Shown in pieces: positions 8,101 to 15,831 of a stretch of DNA of 64,000 nucleotides. The notes beneath the pieces are model-generated. The model saw only the letters and a list, made by a program, of their open reading frames with translations, had not been told where the DNA came from and did not search any database. Each line of letters opens with the position of its first letter. Within the stretch, counting starts at the first letter, position 1. The stretch is from Candidatus Methanodesulfokora washburnensis (GTDB taxonomy: Archaea; Korarchaeota; Korarchaeia; Korarchaeales; Korarchaeaceae), in contig NZ_RCOS01000146.1 in the NCBI RefSeq assembly GCF_003947435.1, positions 1 through 64,000 of the forward strand, in the 5' to 3' direction. Made by a program: the position numbers and the translations under genes.

Positions 8101-9813
8101 GTGGGAACGGAGGAGGCGCCTACACTATTCGTTAGGAGGGCCTCTGGTCTTGTTAGGACCGTTGGACCTTTCACAGCATTCATGATAGTGTTCTCCCATG
8201 TGGTAGGAGGAGGAATACATAAAATGGCTGTAATTGGCATATATACTGCCCCTGGAGCTGATATTCCATTGGCATTTTTGATAACAGGCATCCTTCTAGC
8301 CCTACCCACTGCTTTAATCTACACATTGATGGGAGCAATGATGCCAAGGACTGGAGGAGATTACATATTCATCTCAAGAGGTCTGAATCCAGCTATGGGC
8401 TTTATTGCCTCCTGGGCTTTTTGGGTAAAAGAAGCAGTAAGTTATGGGCTCCTATCGTGGATGTCTGTTGACTTCTTTGCTGGTGCTATCACCGCTGCTG
8501 GAATAGCCCTTCATAATAACTCTCTCCTAGGAATGGCCAAGTGGATGGTAACGCTACAGGGTCACTTAGTTCTGGGATTTGCATTTGCTTTCATATTCGG
8601 GATTATAGCATACCTTGGCATGAGGGTTTACGGCTGGGTAATAAACATACTAGGCGTAATAGCTGTTATAGGATGCCTGACCAACTTGATAATCCTAGGA
8701 GCCTGGGGATTAGCTCCAATGGGAGCCGTTAAAGGATGGGACAGTCTCTATGGCCCCGGTGCCTATGAAAAGATAGTAAATAAGGCGTTTGAGATAGGAA
8801 TGGCAAAGGGAAAGCTTCCTTTGGCTCCATTTAGTATAGCAGATACAATGAGCACTACATCTGGGGCTGTATTCGCATATCTTGGGATAACAGCAGCAGT
8901 TTATGTTGGAGGAGAGCTAAAAACCCCAGTAAAATCTCTTTTCGTAGCCCAAACATTGGGAACTGTGATAATAATGCTTTATTATGTTGGGTTACCATTA
9001 ATTGCCTATTCAGCATATGTAGTTCCTCAGGAGGTGCTGGCAAAGATCCCAGGAGCCATGGATTACCTAGCTAAGAATAATATTCCTGCAAACAGGGTCT
9101 ACTTTACCGTCCTTTATAATTATCTAATGAGTACTCTTGGCGCCAAGGAGGTTGCAAAGCTTATAGGCGTTCCAGATGCCTCATATCTGCTTCCCCCGAG
9201 TGCAGTAACTTCCTTCACTATACCTCTCGTTCCTAGAGGACTGGAGTGGCTACAGGTGATTAACGGAACCTTTGTTGGGATAGTACTTCTGAAGGATCTC
9301 CCTGCTTTCTTCTTAGTGGCCACTAGAATAGTATTCGCGTGGGCATTTGACAGGTTCTTCCCAGAGATGTTCGCTGCTGTTGACTCTAGATTCCACTCCC
9401 CATACTGGGCGATCACCTTAACATTGATATTTGGACTTATATTCCTACTATTACCATACTTCGGAAGTGATTGGGCTGTGGCGGGAGTCTCATCCAACCT
9501 GGCTATGTTTACCGGAATGCTCGGTTGTCTTGCAGGAGCTGTTCTACCTTATACAAGGAGAGATCTATATGAAAAGTCTCCTATCACCTGGAGCATAGCA
9601 GGAGTACCTGTTCTCACCATAATAGGGATATGGGGATGGGCCGCCAACTTCCTCTTCTTCCTGATATCAGCCACGCAAGTCCAAGTTATTGGAATGCTCC
9701 TGATAAGCATATTCCTCGGAGTGGGCTCAGCTGTGTACGTAGCATTCCTAGCATATAACGAGAAGCGCGGTGTAGACATCAGGACGATCTACACAGAACT
9801 GCCTCCAGCCTGA
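8101..9813 (+). CDS. APC-family amino-acid permease
   Basis: A large polytopic membrane transporter, probably an amino-acid/polyamine permease of the APC superfamily. About 12 hydrophobic segments are visible. The first carries the helix-break region FSHVVGGGIHKMAVIGIY, and the second, after PLAFLITG, leads into MPRTGGDYIFISRG, which matches the PxxGGxYxyxxR motif of APC permeases. The frame is open from TTG 8044, but GTG 8101 is preferred because GCAGAGGTGAT stands five bases before it. Residues 110-190 and 250-300 contain long loops, unusual for small APC carriers. The substrate is unknown. Hairpins upstream may regulate it, and the T-rich tract at 9820-9840 is a likely terminator. Confidence 0.85.
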   Translation: MGTEEAPTLFVRRASGLVRTVGPFTAFMIVFSHVVGGGIHKMAVIGIYTAPGADIPLAFLITGILLALPTALIYTLMGAMMPRTGGDYIFISRGLNPAMGFIASWAFWVKEAVSYGLLSWMSVDFFAGAITAAGIALHNNSLLGMAKWMVTLQGHLVLGFAFAFIFGIIAYLGMRVYGWVINILGVIAVIGCLTNLIILGAWGLAPMGAVKGWDSLYGPGAYEKIVNKAFEIGMAKGKLPLAPFSIADTMSTTSGAVFAYLGITAAVYVGGELKTPVKSLFVAQTLGTVIIMLYYVGLPLIAYSAYVVPQEVLAKIPGAMDYLAKNNIPANRVYFTVLYNYLMSTLGAKEVAKLIGVPDASYLLPPSAVTSFTIPLVPRGLEWLQVINGTFVGIVLLKDLPAFFLVATRIVFAWAFDRFFPEMFAAVDSRFHSPYWAITLTLIFGLIFLLLPYFGSDWAVAGVSSNLAMFTGMLGCLAGAVLPYTRRDLYEKSPITWSIAGVPVLTIIGIWGWAANFLFFLISATQVQVIGMLLISIFLGVGSAVYVAFLAYNEKRGVDIRTIYTELPPA

Positions 9814-9846
9814 TTTCCTCCTCTTTTTTATATATTTTTTTTCAAT
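9814..9846 (+). terminator. T-rich termination signal
   Basis: After the permease stop come CTCTTTTTT and a run of eight Ts in TATATTTTTTTT. T-tracts of this kind end transcription in archaea, where FttA and intrinsic release act at U-rich sites. No stem-loop is needed or seen. Confidence 0.5.
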
Positions 9847-9946
9847 TATTTGCCTCAACCCTGAAGTTCCTGATTATTTTTGCTACAGATAACCATGAAT
9901 ATCACATTAATTTTATAAAGATATTCTTAGCAACTAAAATGAGTTT

Positions 9947-10036
9947 ATGCGCACATATAGAAAGCTTGTGGTTTTAAACAGAAGGAGTAAAGATAACGAG
10001 ATACCTCTAAAAGAGATATTATGGAGGAGTACTTGA
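9947..10036 (+). CDS. Possible 29-aa micro-ORF before the B3/B4 gene
   Basis: An ATG at 9947 opens a 29-codon frame, basic in composition (MRTYRKLVVLNRRSKDNE at its start), ending at a TGA near 10036. The TATA-like TTTTATAAAG at 9911-9920 is about 30 bp upstream, which fits a leaderless start. It ends about 20 bp before the B3/B4 gene. It could be a leader peptide or chance. Conservation in relatives is the only real test. Confidence 0.2.
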   Translation: MRTYRKLVVLNRRSKDNEIPLKEILWRST

Positions 10037-10054
10037 CTCTTAAGTTTTGGAAGA

Positions 10055-10768
10055 GTGAGAAAAATGGCTTTCCCCGGGCATAAATTCCTCATTTCTGAGG
10101 AAATTACACGCATATTTCCGGAATTAAGAGTGGGAGTTTTGGTGGGTGAAGGGCTCTCTATTGAGCATGAGTGCCAAGAGCTGGAGAATCTGAAGAAAGA
10201 AGTTGAAGCGCATATAATCTCTCTGAAGGAGAGATGTGAGCTGCCGCAAGCCATAAACTTGTGGATGGATGCCTACAGGAGGATGGGAGTTAGCTCGAAG
10301 AAGCATGTCCCCACTCTTGTAGCCATGTTCAATCGTGTGGCTAAAGGTAAGCCCATTCCCACCATAAATACATTGGTTGACAGCTACCTAGTTGTTGAAC
10401 TGAGATATCTGATACCTGTCGGCGGATATGACCTAGCGAAGATAGAGGGGAATATCCACCTCAGGACATCCAGCGGGAATGAGGAGTTCATTCCACTCGG
10501 CTCCACTGAGAAGGAGCTGACTAGGCCAGGAGAGATAGTATATTCTGATGAGAAAAAGGTGCTCACGAGATTCCTGAACTACAAGGATAGCGAGCTGACA
10601 AAAATAGAGGCACACACTAGGGACGTTGTGCTTATGATGGAGTCTCTGTCCAAGGAGGACAAGCTTGAGGAGGCCCTAGAGGAGCTCAGCAAGTTGATAA
10701 AGAGGTTCTGCAGAGGATCCACTAGCACCTTTATAGCGGAGGTTGGTGATGGCCCATGGGAGTTGTAG
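10055..10768 (+). CDS. B3/B4 tRNA-binding-domain protein
   Basis: A 237-aa protein of the COG3382 group: a free-standing B3/B4 domain like the editing module of phenylalanyl-tRNA synthetase beta. Stand-alone forms are thought to bind tRNA or amino acids, and some may deacylate mischarged tRNA. Family marks are the central SSKKHVPTLVAMFNRV, TINTLVDSYLVVELRYLIPVGGYD and FIPLGS. The frame begins at GTG 10055; ATG 10064 is an alternative. The next gene starts inside its last 13 bases, so it is coupled to the LysE-type exporter, which suggests a shared link to free amino acids. Confidence 0.82.
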   Translation: MRKMAFPGHKFLISEEITRIFPELRVGVLVGEGLSIEHECQELENLKKEVEAHIISLKERCELPQAINLWMDAYRRMGVSSKKHVPTLVAMFNRVAKGKPIPTINTLVDSYLVVELRYLIPVGGYDLAKIEGNIHLRTSSGNEEFIPLGSTEKELTRPGEIVYSDEKKVLTRFLNYKDSELTKIEAHTRDVVLMMESLSKEDKLEEALEELSKLIKRFCRGSTSTFIAEVGDGPWEL

Positions 10769-11361
10769 AGAATCTTTTTGTGGGATTTGTCTTGGGCTTA
10801 TCATCAATCGCATCTCCGGGTCCTTTCAATGCTTATCTTGCCAATTTAGCCCTTAAAGGTTGGAAAAGAGCTTTTATTTTTGGAATTGGAAATGCTATCT
10901 CCGACTTTGTCCTTATGGGAGCCACTATCATGCTTTATGAGATGCTAAGGTCGAAAATAGAGGGATTCCTGTGTTACTTCTATTTAGCATCCGCAGTGAT
11001 CTTTGCATACCTAGCATTTGATGCCTATAAGGGAGGGGAGCATGATAAGACAGAGGGCAAGCCAATTTCCGGATCATTTCCTCTGTTTTTGAAGGGATTG
11101 ACTATAGGAGTAGTAAACCCCGTTCAGATTACGTGGTGGTTGACAGCTGGCCTAGCATCAATCTCGATGTTCGGGATACCGTGGATGGCTGGATTAGCAC
11201 TAAGTGGCATGATCTGGATTTCGCTATTTCCCAAGATGATAGAAACTGGATGTGATTATAACAGCAGACTTGCTACATTCATCATAAAGCTTGTATCAAC
11301 ATCAATATTGCTCGCATTCTCTGCTTACTTCTTGCTACTCTTTATCATCAAGTATCTCTAA
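10756..11361 (+). CDS. LysE/RhtB-type amino-acid exporter
   Basis: A 201-aa integral membrane protein with about six hydrophobic segments. It matches the LysE superfamily: the N-terminal GLSSIASPGPFNAYL corresponds to the conserved PGP motif of the first helix, and VVNPVQITWWL in the fourth or fifth segment matches the second conserved NP motif. LysE proteins export amino acids or similar small molecules. It overlaps the upstream B3/B4 gene by 13 bases, with GGTGAT as ribosome site five bases before ATG. Substrate unknown. Confidence 0.82.
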   Translation: MGVVENLFVGFVLGLSSIASPGPFNAYLANLALKGWKRAFIFGIGNAISDFVLMGATIMLYEMLRSKIEGFLCYFYLASAVIFAYLAFDAYKGGEHDKTEGKPISGSFPLFLKGLTIGVVNPVQITWWLTAGLASISMFGIPWMAGLALSGMIWISLFPKMIETGCDYNSRLATFIIKLVSTSILLAFSAYFLLLFIIKYL

Positions 11362-11624
11362 ATATTATGCAACCGCATGAAATTTTTATTTTCATCTTCT
11401 CTATCTAATCTGGCTTTTTGACGATGTCGACGCTTCTCTCTTAGCAAAAGCCCAGAAATTTCTGTTTTTAGGGCTTCATCGATTTACGTTGCCATCAAGC
11501 CCTCTTTAAAAGCGAGAATATATCATGATTCATTATCAGATGGAACTGGACTGCAATAGGTTCCTTTTATCGAAGCTTTCTGCAGGGTTCGCTGCCAAGG
11601 ATGAATTTCCCATGACAAAAATAG
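11362..11624. other. Intergenic region
   Basis: No gene is supported in these 263 bp. AGCCC and GGGCT (about 11448-11475) flank the short palindrome CAGAAATTTCTG. An apparent reading frame running into the tRNA-Met gene is only the complement of the tRNA. Confidence 0.4.
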
Positions 11625-11727
11625 TGCCGGGGGCGGGCTTCGAACCCGCGACCTCCGGATATCTCATCGAGCCCTCCTATGCAGAGATTATGAGTCCGGC
11701 GCTCTCACCAGGCTGAGCTACCCCGGC
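11625..11727 (-). tRNA. tRNA-Met(CAT), elongator type, with intron
   Basis: Read on the minus strand: acceptor GCCGGGG pairs with CCCCGGC, D-stem GCTC/GAGC, anticodon stem CCGGA/TCCGG with loop CTCATAA, and a TTCGAA T-loop. The anticodon CAT is at 11690-11692. A 28-nt intron, about 11661-11688, interrupts the anticodon loop after position 37, the usual archaeal site. The ends of the intron (ATCTC and GAGAT) are complementary. The 3' CCA is not encoded; base 73 is A. Methionine (elongator) is the plain reading, since the acceptor lacks the A1-U72 pair of initiators. Confidence 0.92.
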
Positions 11728-11825
11728 CTTTTTTTACAGAGCCAGCAGAGAAATAAAAGCATATGCACTATTGTAGTGTAGATTCATTAATATATATTAG
11801 ATCTACAACTATCTAAAGAACTAGG

Positions 11826-11834
11826 TTTATATAA
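11826..11834 (+). promoter_or_regulatory. TATA box of the SRP RNA gene
   Basis: GTTTATATA at 11826-11834 lies about 25 bp before the likely 5' end of SRP RNA near 11854. This is the normal archaeal spacing. Confidence 0.65.
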
Positions 11835-11853
11835 TCAGGCTTCCAGAAAGAAG

Positions 11854-12124
11854 TGGGCGGTGGGGTAGGGCCGGGGAGGTAGCCGCTCCCTGTACCAGAA
11901 GGCTAATGCTGGGGCCGGATAACCAGCTCGGGCGGATTGCATTCCTGATCCTATAGGGTGGGGTGAGCTGATGATCCTTCGACCCTGCGGATCCCCGGTG
12001 GGGAGAGGATCGCCCGGAGGGGCGATAACCGCTCCTTTGCTGTGGAAATGGGTCAGGCCCGGAAGGGAGCAGCCCTAACACAGACGGAGGATGCTGCAGG
12101 ATATCGGAGGTGAGGGTTAGCCCT
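11854..12124 (+). ncRNA. ffs: SRP 7S RNA
   Basis: Archaeal signal recognition particle RNA, which with SRP19 and SRP54 targets nascent membrane and secreted proteins. The diagnostic helix 8 is visible near 12050-12075: GGGTCAGGCCCGGAAGG followed by GAGCAGCCC, containing the GGAA tetraloop-like tip and the SRP54-binding internal loops. The 5' part has the GC-rich helix 2-5 segments. The ends are approximate: 5' GGGC near 11854 can pair with GCCC near 12120. The 3' end may overlap the last bases of rpiA, which runs the other way. Confidence 0.9.
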
Positions 12125-12854
12125 TCTCCTGATGGATCAGGACTGCATTCCCACCGGGCTGGGGCCCACCGCCCCTTCTTATCCCCTTCACCTTATCCCC
12201 AAATGCTACATATGCCTCATCTGCCATTGAGAGAAAGAGACCCACTTCAACAACACCGGGTATCTCCTTTATCATCCTCAGCACCTCATGGGGTTTCTCC
12301 AAGGGTCTATCTGGGAATAGATCGATTATGTAATTCCCATTGTCTGTGATATATCTTGACGATCCAGCCTCTCTTATCCTGCAAACCCATCCAGTCCTCT
12401 CCATTATCCTCCTTAAGGTTGAAGAGGAGCCAAACCTGATGACCTCAACTGGGAGAGGTTTTCTTGAGCAGAGTTTTTCAACAAGTTTTGTATGATCTGC
12501 TATTATCACATATCTTCTCGAGGAAGCTGCTAGAATCTTCTCCCTCGTCAAAAATCCTCCTCCTCCCTTCAACAGGTTGAGATCCCTATCTATCTCATCG
12601 GCACCATCTATTGTTATATCTGCATACTCAAATTCCTCTAAATCTGCGATCTTTAAGCCTATCTCCCTCGCTTTTCTCGCTATCTCCCCGGATGATGGGA
12701 TAAAGATTCTCCCTTTTCTTCCCTCCCAGCATCTAACAGCATCAAGAAATGCCATCATTGTGGTTCCTGATCCAAGTCCTATCACCTCAGCATCTCCTAT
12801 TAATGTCAGAGCAAACCTAGCCACAATCTCCTTCTCATTCAAGTTATCACCCAA
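12117..12854 (-). CDS. rpiA: Ribose-5-phosphate isomerase A
   Basis: RpiA interconverts ribose 5-phosphate and ribulose 5-phosphate, supplying ribose for nucleotides. GLGSGTT near residue 36 is the phosphate-binding turn; TIDGADEID and LLKGGGGFLTREKI are the active-site motifs. EKLCSRKPLPVEV fits the C-terminal part. The 245 aa length is normal. The frame starts at TTG 12854, overlapping the preceding gene by eight bases; TTG 12842, four bases behind GGTGA, is an alternative. It is the last gene of an operon with the TGS protein and aMBF1. Confidence 0.93.
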   Translation of the reverse strand: MGDNLNEKEIVARFALTLIGDAEVIGLGSGTTMMAFLDAVRCWEGRKGRIFIPSSGEIARKAREIGLKIADLEEFEYADITIDGADEIDRDLNLLKGGGGFLTREKILAASSRRYVIIADHTKLVEKLCSRKPLPVEVIRFGSSSTLRRIMERTGWVCRIREAGSSRYITDNGNYIIDLFPDRPLEKPHEVLRMIKEIPGVVEVGLFLSMADEAYVAFGDKVKGIRRGGGPQPGGNAVLIHQEKG

Positions 12855-13998
12855 TTATCTCAATGGCATCTCCATCCTCTAGCTCAAAGTCAGGGCCAAC
12901 TCTCATCGGGCTATAGGGAAGCCTTTTGCTCCACACTTTCGCATATCTGAAGTTCTCATAAAGATCCTTGTGTATTATTCTAGCGACCTCCCTTGCTGTG
13001 GTCCCCCTTCTCACCACCAGAGCTCTCTCTGAGAATCCTTTTTCAGCCTTGGACTTTGTGTACACTCTGATCAGATTTAACTCCTTCAAAATATACTCCC
13101 CAAGAAACTCCCTGTCAACTTCAGAGCTCAGGTCTACTGGTATTACTAGGACACCAAGTTTTCTCAGGGCTTCTACATTCTTCTTCGCAAGCTCATCATC
13201 CGCATGAGTGACAAAGAGGATAAAAGGTTTGTATTTCTTCTCTGAGAGAACTGACTCCTCAACATCGGAAAGGGAGACCTCTCCCTCTATCTCAACCCAT
13301 GCTTGTCTTACTCCATAATTCTCTAGAATTTTTCTCACATCATACTCGCTTCCATCCAGTATCCTTCCCTTATTTTTCACTATTATCCCTGGAGCTGCCT
13401 TGCTTCTGATCACCCTCACTACTCCTCTAGGCTTCTTAAGTGATATGTTATATTTCTCCAAAATAGAAGCTATCTCATTGAATTGATCGACTGGGTTGAT
13501 CCTTCCATCTAAGACTATACCGAGTATGTCTGAATTATATGATAGAGAAATAGCAAGATTTGTAAGCTTACCTCCATCTGGAACTATAGGAGGAGCCTCT
13601 ACAACCTGTATCTGTGCTCCTTTGAACTCCATCATACCCTCCTCAGGCTTTTCAACAGTAGTAAATGGATAGGGAGATATAAGAGGATTTGCATTTGTCA
13701 GCTTTGACAGAACAGTGCTTCTTCCTGAGTTTGTGAACCCTATGAGCACCATTTGAGCAGCTCCTCTCTTCTCAACAGCAAAACCTCCTCTTTTTGACTT
13801 TGCTGCCTTCTGCCTCTCTATCTCATCTCTAAGCTCTGACATTCTTCTTTTCACAAATTTCTCTAGTTTCTCTGTTCCCTTGTGTTTTGGCATAAGAGAG
13901 TAAAACTCTTGAAGTTTTCTCAGCTTCTCTTCAGGACTTTGAGCTTCAGAATACTCCTCCCACTTTTTCAGGGCTTCAGGAGGAAGATTCGTTGGCAC
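12847..13998 (-). CDS. Obg/DRG-like protein with TGS domain, degenerate GTPase core
   Basis: A 383-aa relative of the archaeal DRG/Obg translation GTPases. The N-terminal helical region (SPEEKLRKLQEFYSLMPKHKGTEKL) and the C-terminal TGS domain (about residues 310-382, ending FELEDGDAIEIIG) are typical. The G domain is abnormal. The P-loop reads GFTNSGRST, with Arg in place of the catalytic Lys. The G3 region is VVEAPPIVPDGG without DxxG, and the G4 region is VTHADD rather than NKxD. It may bind nucleotide poorly or not at all. It starts with GTG behind AAGGAGGGGGAG and overlaps aMBF1 by 23 bases. Confidence 0.8.
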   Translation of the reverse strand: MPTNLPPEALKKWEEYSEAQSPEEKLRKLQEFYSLMPKHKGTEKLEKFVKRRMSELRDEIERQKAAKSKRGGFAVEKRGAAQMVLIGFTNSGRSTVLSKLTNANPLISPYPFTTVEKPEEGMMEFKGAQIQVVEAPPIVPDGGKLTNLAISLSYNSDILGIVLDGRINPVDQFNEIASILEKYNISLKKPRGVVRVIRSKAAPGIIVKNKGRILDGSEYDVRKILENYGVRQAWVEIEGEVSLSDVEESVLSEKKYKPFILFVTHADDELAKKNVEALRKLGVLVIPVDLSSEVDREFLGEYILKELNLIRVYTKSKAEKGFSERALVVRRGTTAREVARIIHKDLYENFRYAKVWSKRLPYSPMRVGPDFELEDGDAIEIIG

Positions 13999-14536
13999 CT
14001 TTCTCCCCCTCCTTGCCCTTTATTCTTATCATCTCACCCAAAGTGAGCCTGTCATGAATAGGTTCTGCATGTTCCTTCTCAAGCTCCTCTGCATATGCCG
14101 GGTTTCTCACAGTTATAGATATCTCTAATATCCTCTCCAAGCTTTTCACGATTTCAGCACTTGGAAGTATCTCTTCAGCTTCTATATGTCTGAGAAGAGA
14201 GGACTTTATCCCCAATGCTTTTGCCAGTTGATCTATTGTCAGGCCTAGATCCTCTCTCGCCTTTTTTATAATTCGGCCAAACCCCTCAATAAGCTCTATT
14301 TCTCCTGGTTGCCTTCTCCTGACTGTAGGTCTAGCAGGCTCTTCCTTGATTCTTGGGGGAGTTTTCTCCTCCTTTATCTCCATTACCCTCTTTGTACTTG
14401 CTCTAAGGCTTCTTGCACAGCTAGGGCAAGCTGTTAGCTTATAACTGCCGAGATCCACAGTGACAGGAGTTCCTACAAATGTCCCACCGCATACCTCACA
14501 TACATATATCTGCTCCTTCCTCTTCATGCTCCCCAT
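13976..14536 (-). CDS. Archaeal multiprotein bridging factor 1 (aMBF1)
   Basis: A 186-aa protein with an N-terminal zinc ribbon (CEVCGGTF ... CPSCARSL) and a central Cro-type helix-turn-helix (FGRIIKKAREDLGLTIDQLAKALGIK ... LLRHIEAEEILP). This is the aMBF1 architecture. Eukaryotic MBF1 bridges TBP and activators; the archaeal protein binds the small ribosomal subunit and may act in translation. The C-terminal tail is charged. It is the first gene of the aMBF1-TGS-rpiA operon. ATG 14527 is an alternative start three codons in. Confidence 0.92.
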   Translation of the reverse strand: MGSMKRKEQIYVCEVCGGTFVGTPVTVDLGSYKLTACPSCARSLRASTKRVMEIKEEKTPPRIKEEPARPTVRRRQPGEIELIEGFGRIIKKAREDLGLTIDQLAKALGIKSSLLRHIEAEEILPSAEIVKSLERILEISITVRNPAYAEELEKEHAEPIHDRLTLGEMIRIKGKEGEKGANESSS

Positions 14537-14593
14537 TGATGTTCAATGGAGGTTAGTAGTAAAGTTTACTTTTAACTTCAGTCATGACATTTT

Positions 14594-14941
14594 ATGCATG
14601 GCAGAAGCATGAGAGATTTGAGAAAAGCTCTTAGGGGGATGAACATAGATTTCCAGGAGATTGACGCAGAGACTGTCCTCATAAAATTGAGAGATGGGAG
14701 AAGTTATGTTTTCAAAAACCCTAGCGTGATTTTAACAAGAGTTCAAGGACAGGAAACATTTCAGATAGTAGGAAATTATGAAATAGAGTTGCCTAAAAGC
14801 AGCTACTCCCCACCTGATGAGGATGTCAAGCTTGTCGCGTCGCAGGCAGGAGTAAGTGAGGAAGAAGCTAGAAAGGCCCTAATAGATAAAAATGGGGACC
14901 TCGCAGAGGCAATAAACTATTTGTTGCAGAAAGGAGGGTGA
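14594..14941 (+). CDS. nac: Nascent polypeptide-associated complex protein
   Basis: The archaeal NAC homolog, a homodimer that binds nascent chains at the ribosome exit. Residues 10-70 form the NAC domain (IDAETVLIKLRDGRSYVFKNPSVILTRV, with the QETFQIVG dimer strand). The C-terminal 40 residues are a UBA domain (DVKLVASQAGVSEEEARKALIDKNGDLAEAINYLL). Length 115 aa is normal. The ATG follows an AT-rich TTTTAACTT by about 25 bp and may be leaderless. The HIT gene starts just past its stop. Confidence 0.95.
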   Translation: MHGRSMRDLRKALRGMNIDFQEIDAETVLIKLRDGRSYVFKNPSVILTRVQGQETFQIVGNYEIELPKSSYSPPDEDVKLVASQAGVSEEEARKALIDKNGDLAEAINYLLQKGG

Positions 14942-14943
14942 TT

Positions 14944-15426
14944 ATGGACAGGCTCTGGGCTATATGGAGGATAAAATATATCGAAATAGCTTCGAAAGGG
15001 GAGAGTGGATGCATATTCTGTTCTCTTCAAGAGGAGAAGGATGATGATGCACTAATAATACATAGATCGAAATACTCGTATATACTAATGAATCGTTATC
15101 CATATAACCCAGGTCACCTAATGGTCGCACCCTATAGGCATGTACCATCGCCGGAGATGTTGAGTCAAGAGGAATCAGCTGACCTCTGGAACTCCTTAAT
15201 GATTTCAATAGATGTCATAAGGAGGGCTATGAATCCTGATGGATTCAACATAGGGATGAACTTGGGAAGAGTTGCTGGTGCGGGTTTTGAGGGCCATATT
15301 CATATACACGTGGTGCCGAGATGGAACGGAGATACAAACTTCATGCCAGTTATATCCGACACGAAAGTCCTAGGAGAAGCCCTTGAAAGCACTTATAGGA
15401 GGCTGAAGGAAGTCATGGAAAAATAG
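14944..15426 (+). CDS. HIT-family nucleotide hydrolase
   Basis: A 160-aa histidine triad protein. The catalytic triad motif is HIHIHVVPRW near the C-terminus, and the N-terminal CIFC with the later YNPGHLMVAPYRH is typical of archaeal and Fhit-like HIT proteins, which split AMP-linked substrates such as dinucleoside polyphosphates or AMP-amino acids. GTG 14938 is in frame, but ATG 14944 is preferred because AAGGAGGGTG sits just before it. It is coupled to the NAC gene. Confidence 0.9.
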   Translation: MDRLWAIWRIKYIEIASKGESGCIFCSLQEEKDDDALIIHRSKYSYILMNRYPYNPGHLMVAPYRHVPSPEMLSQEESADLWNSLMISIDVIRRAMNPDGFNIGMNLGRVAGAGFEGHIHIHVVPRWNGDTNFMPVISDTKVLGEALESTYRRLKEVMEK

Positions 15427-15482
15427 TAAAAATATTTATAATTAGGGAAGCAGATTTATATTAAGGGATAGCGCATGAAGAC

Positions 15483-15556
15483 GGGGGCGTAGTCTAGCTT
15501 GGTTAGGATGGAGGCCTTGGGAGCCTCAGGCCTGGGTTCAAATCCCAGCGCCCCCA
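15483..15556 (+). tRNA. tRNA-Pro(TGG)
   Basis: Acceptor GGGGGCG pairs with CGCCCCC, anticodon stem GAGGC/GCCTC holds loop CTTGGGA with anticodon TGG, and the T-arm carries GGTTCAAATCC. No intron and no encoded CCA; base 73 is A. It lies between the HIT gene and the four-gene PLP operon. Confidence 0.95.
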
Positions 15557-15831
15557 CTATAATTTTCAACTCCAGAAAAGTTTTCAAGAGTCCTGTTAGG
15601 ATTATAGTGCTCTTTTCATTGGAATTTCTGGTTAATATCTCTATTTAAGCTACTGATATAAACAAGCTAACCTTTCACCATGCTAAACTGTTTCCCGCGA
15701 GAATGTTACAGAACCCATTGGGATCTAATGACATATAGATGACCGGTTGTCCCTACTCAGTCTCTCAAGCTTCCTCTGGAATTTTTTTATACGAATAGCC
15801 TTAGGAAGGCGTGGAGGTAAAAGGATAGAAG
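15557..15831. other. Intergenic region upstream of the PLP operon
   Basis: No gene is seen in these 275 bp. TTTTTTTATACG at 15783-15794 is a TATA-like core about 40 bp before the PLP gene. GGAGG at 15812-15816 lies 15 bp before its ATG. Confidence 0.35.

Noticed and set aside
11525-11716. Open frame containing PGAGFEPATSGYL
   Set aside because: This is the well-known artefact of reading the complement of a tRNA (here tRNA-Met); no gene.
12110-12349. 79-aa plus-strand frame after the SRP RNA
   Set aside because: It lies opposite rpiA and has the composition of a shadow frame.
15700-15790. Possible C/D sRNA around AGATGACC and CTCAG
   Set aside because: No proper D box, no second box pair and no terminal stem.
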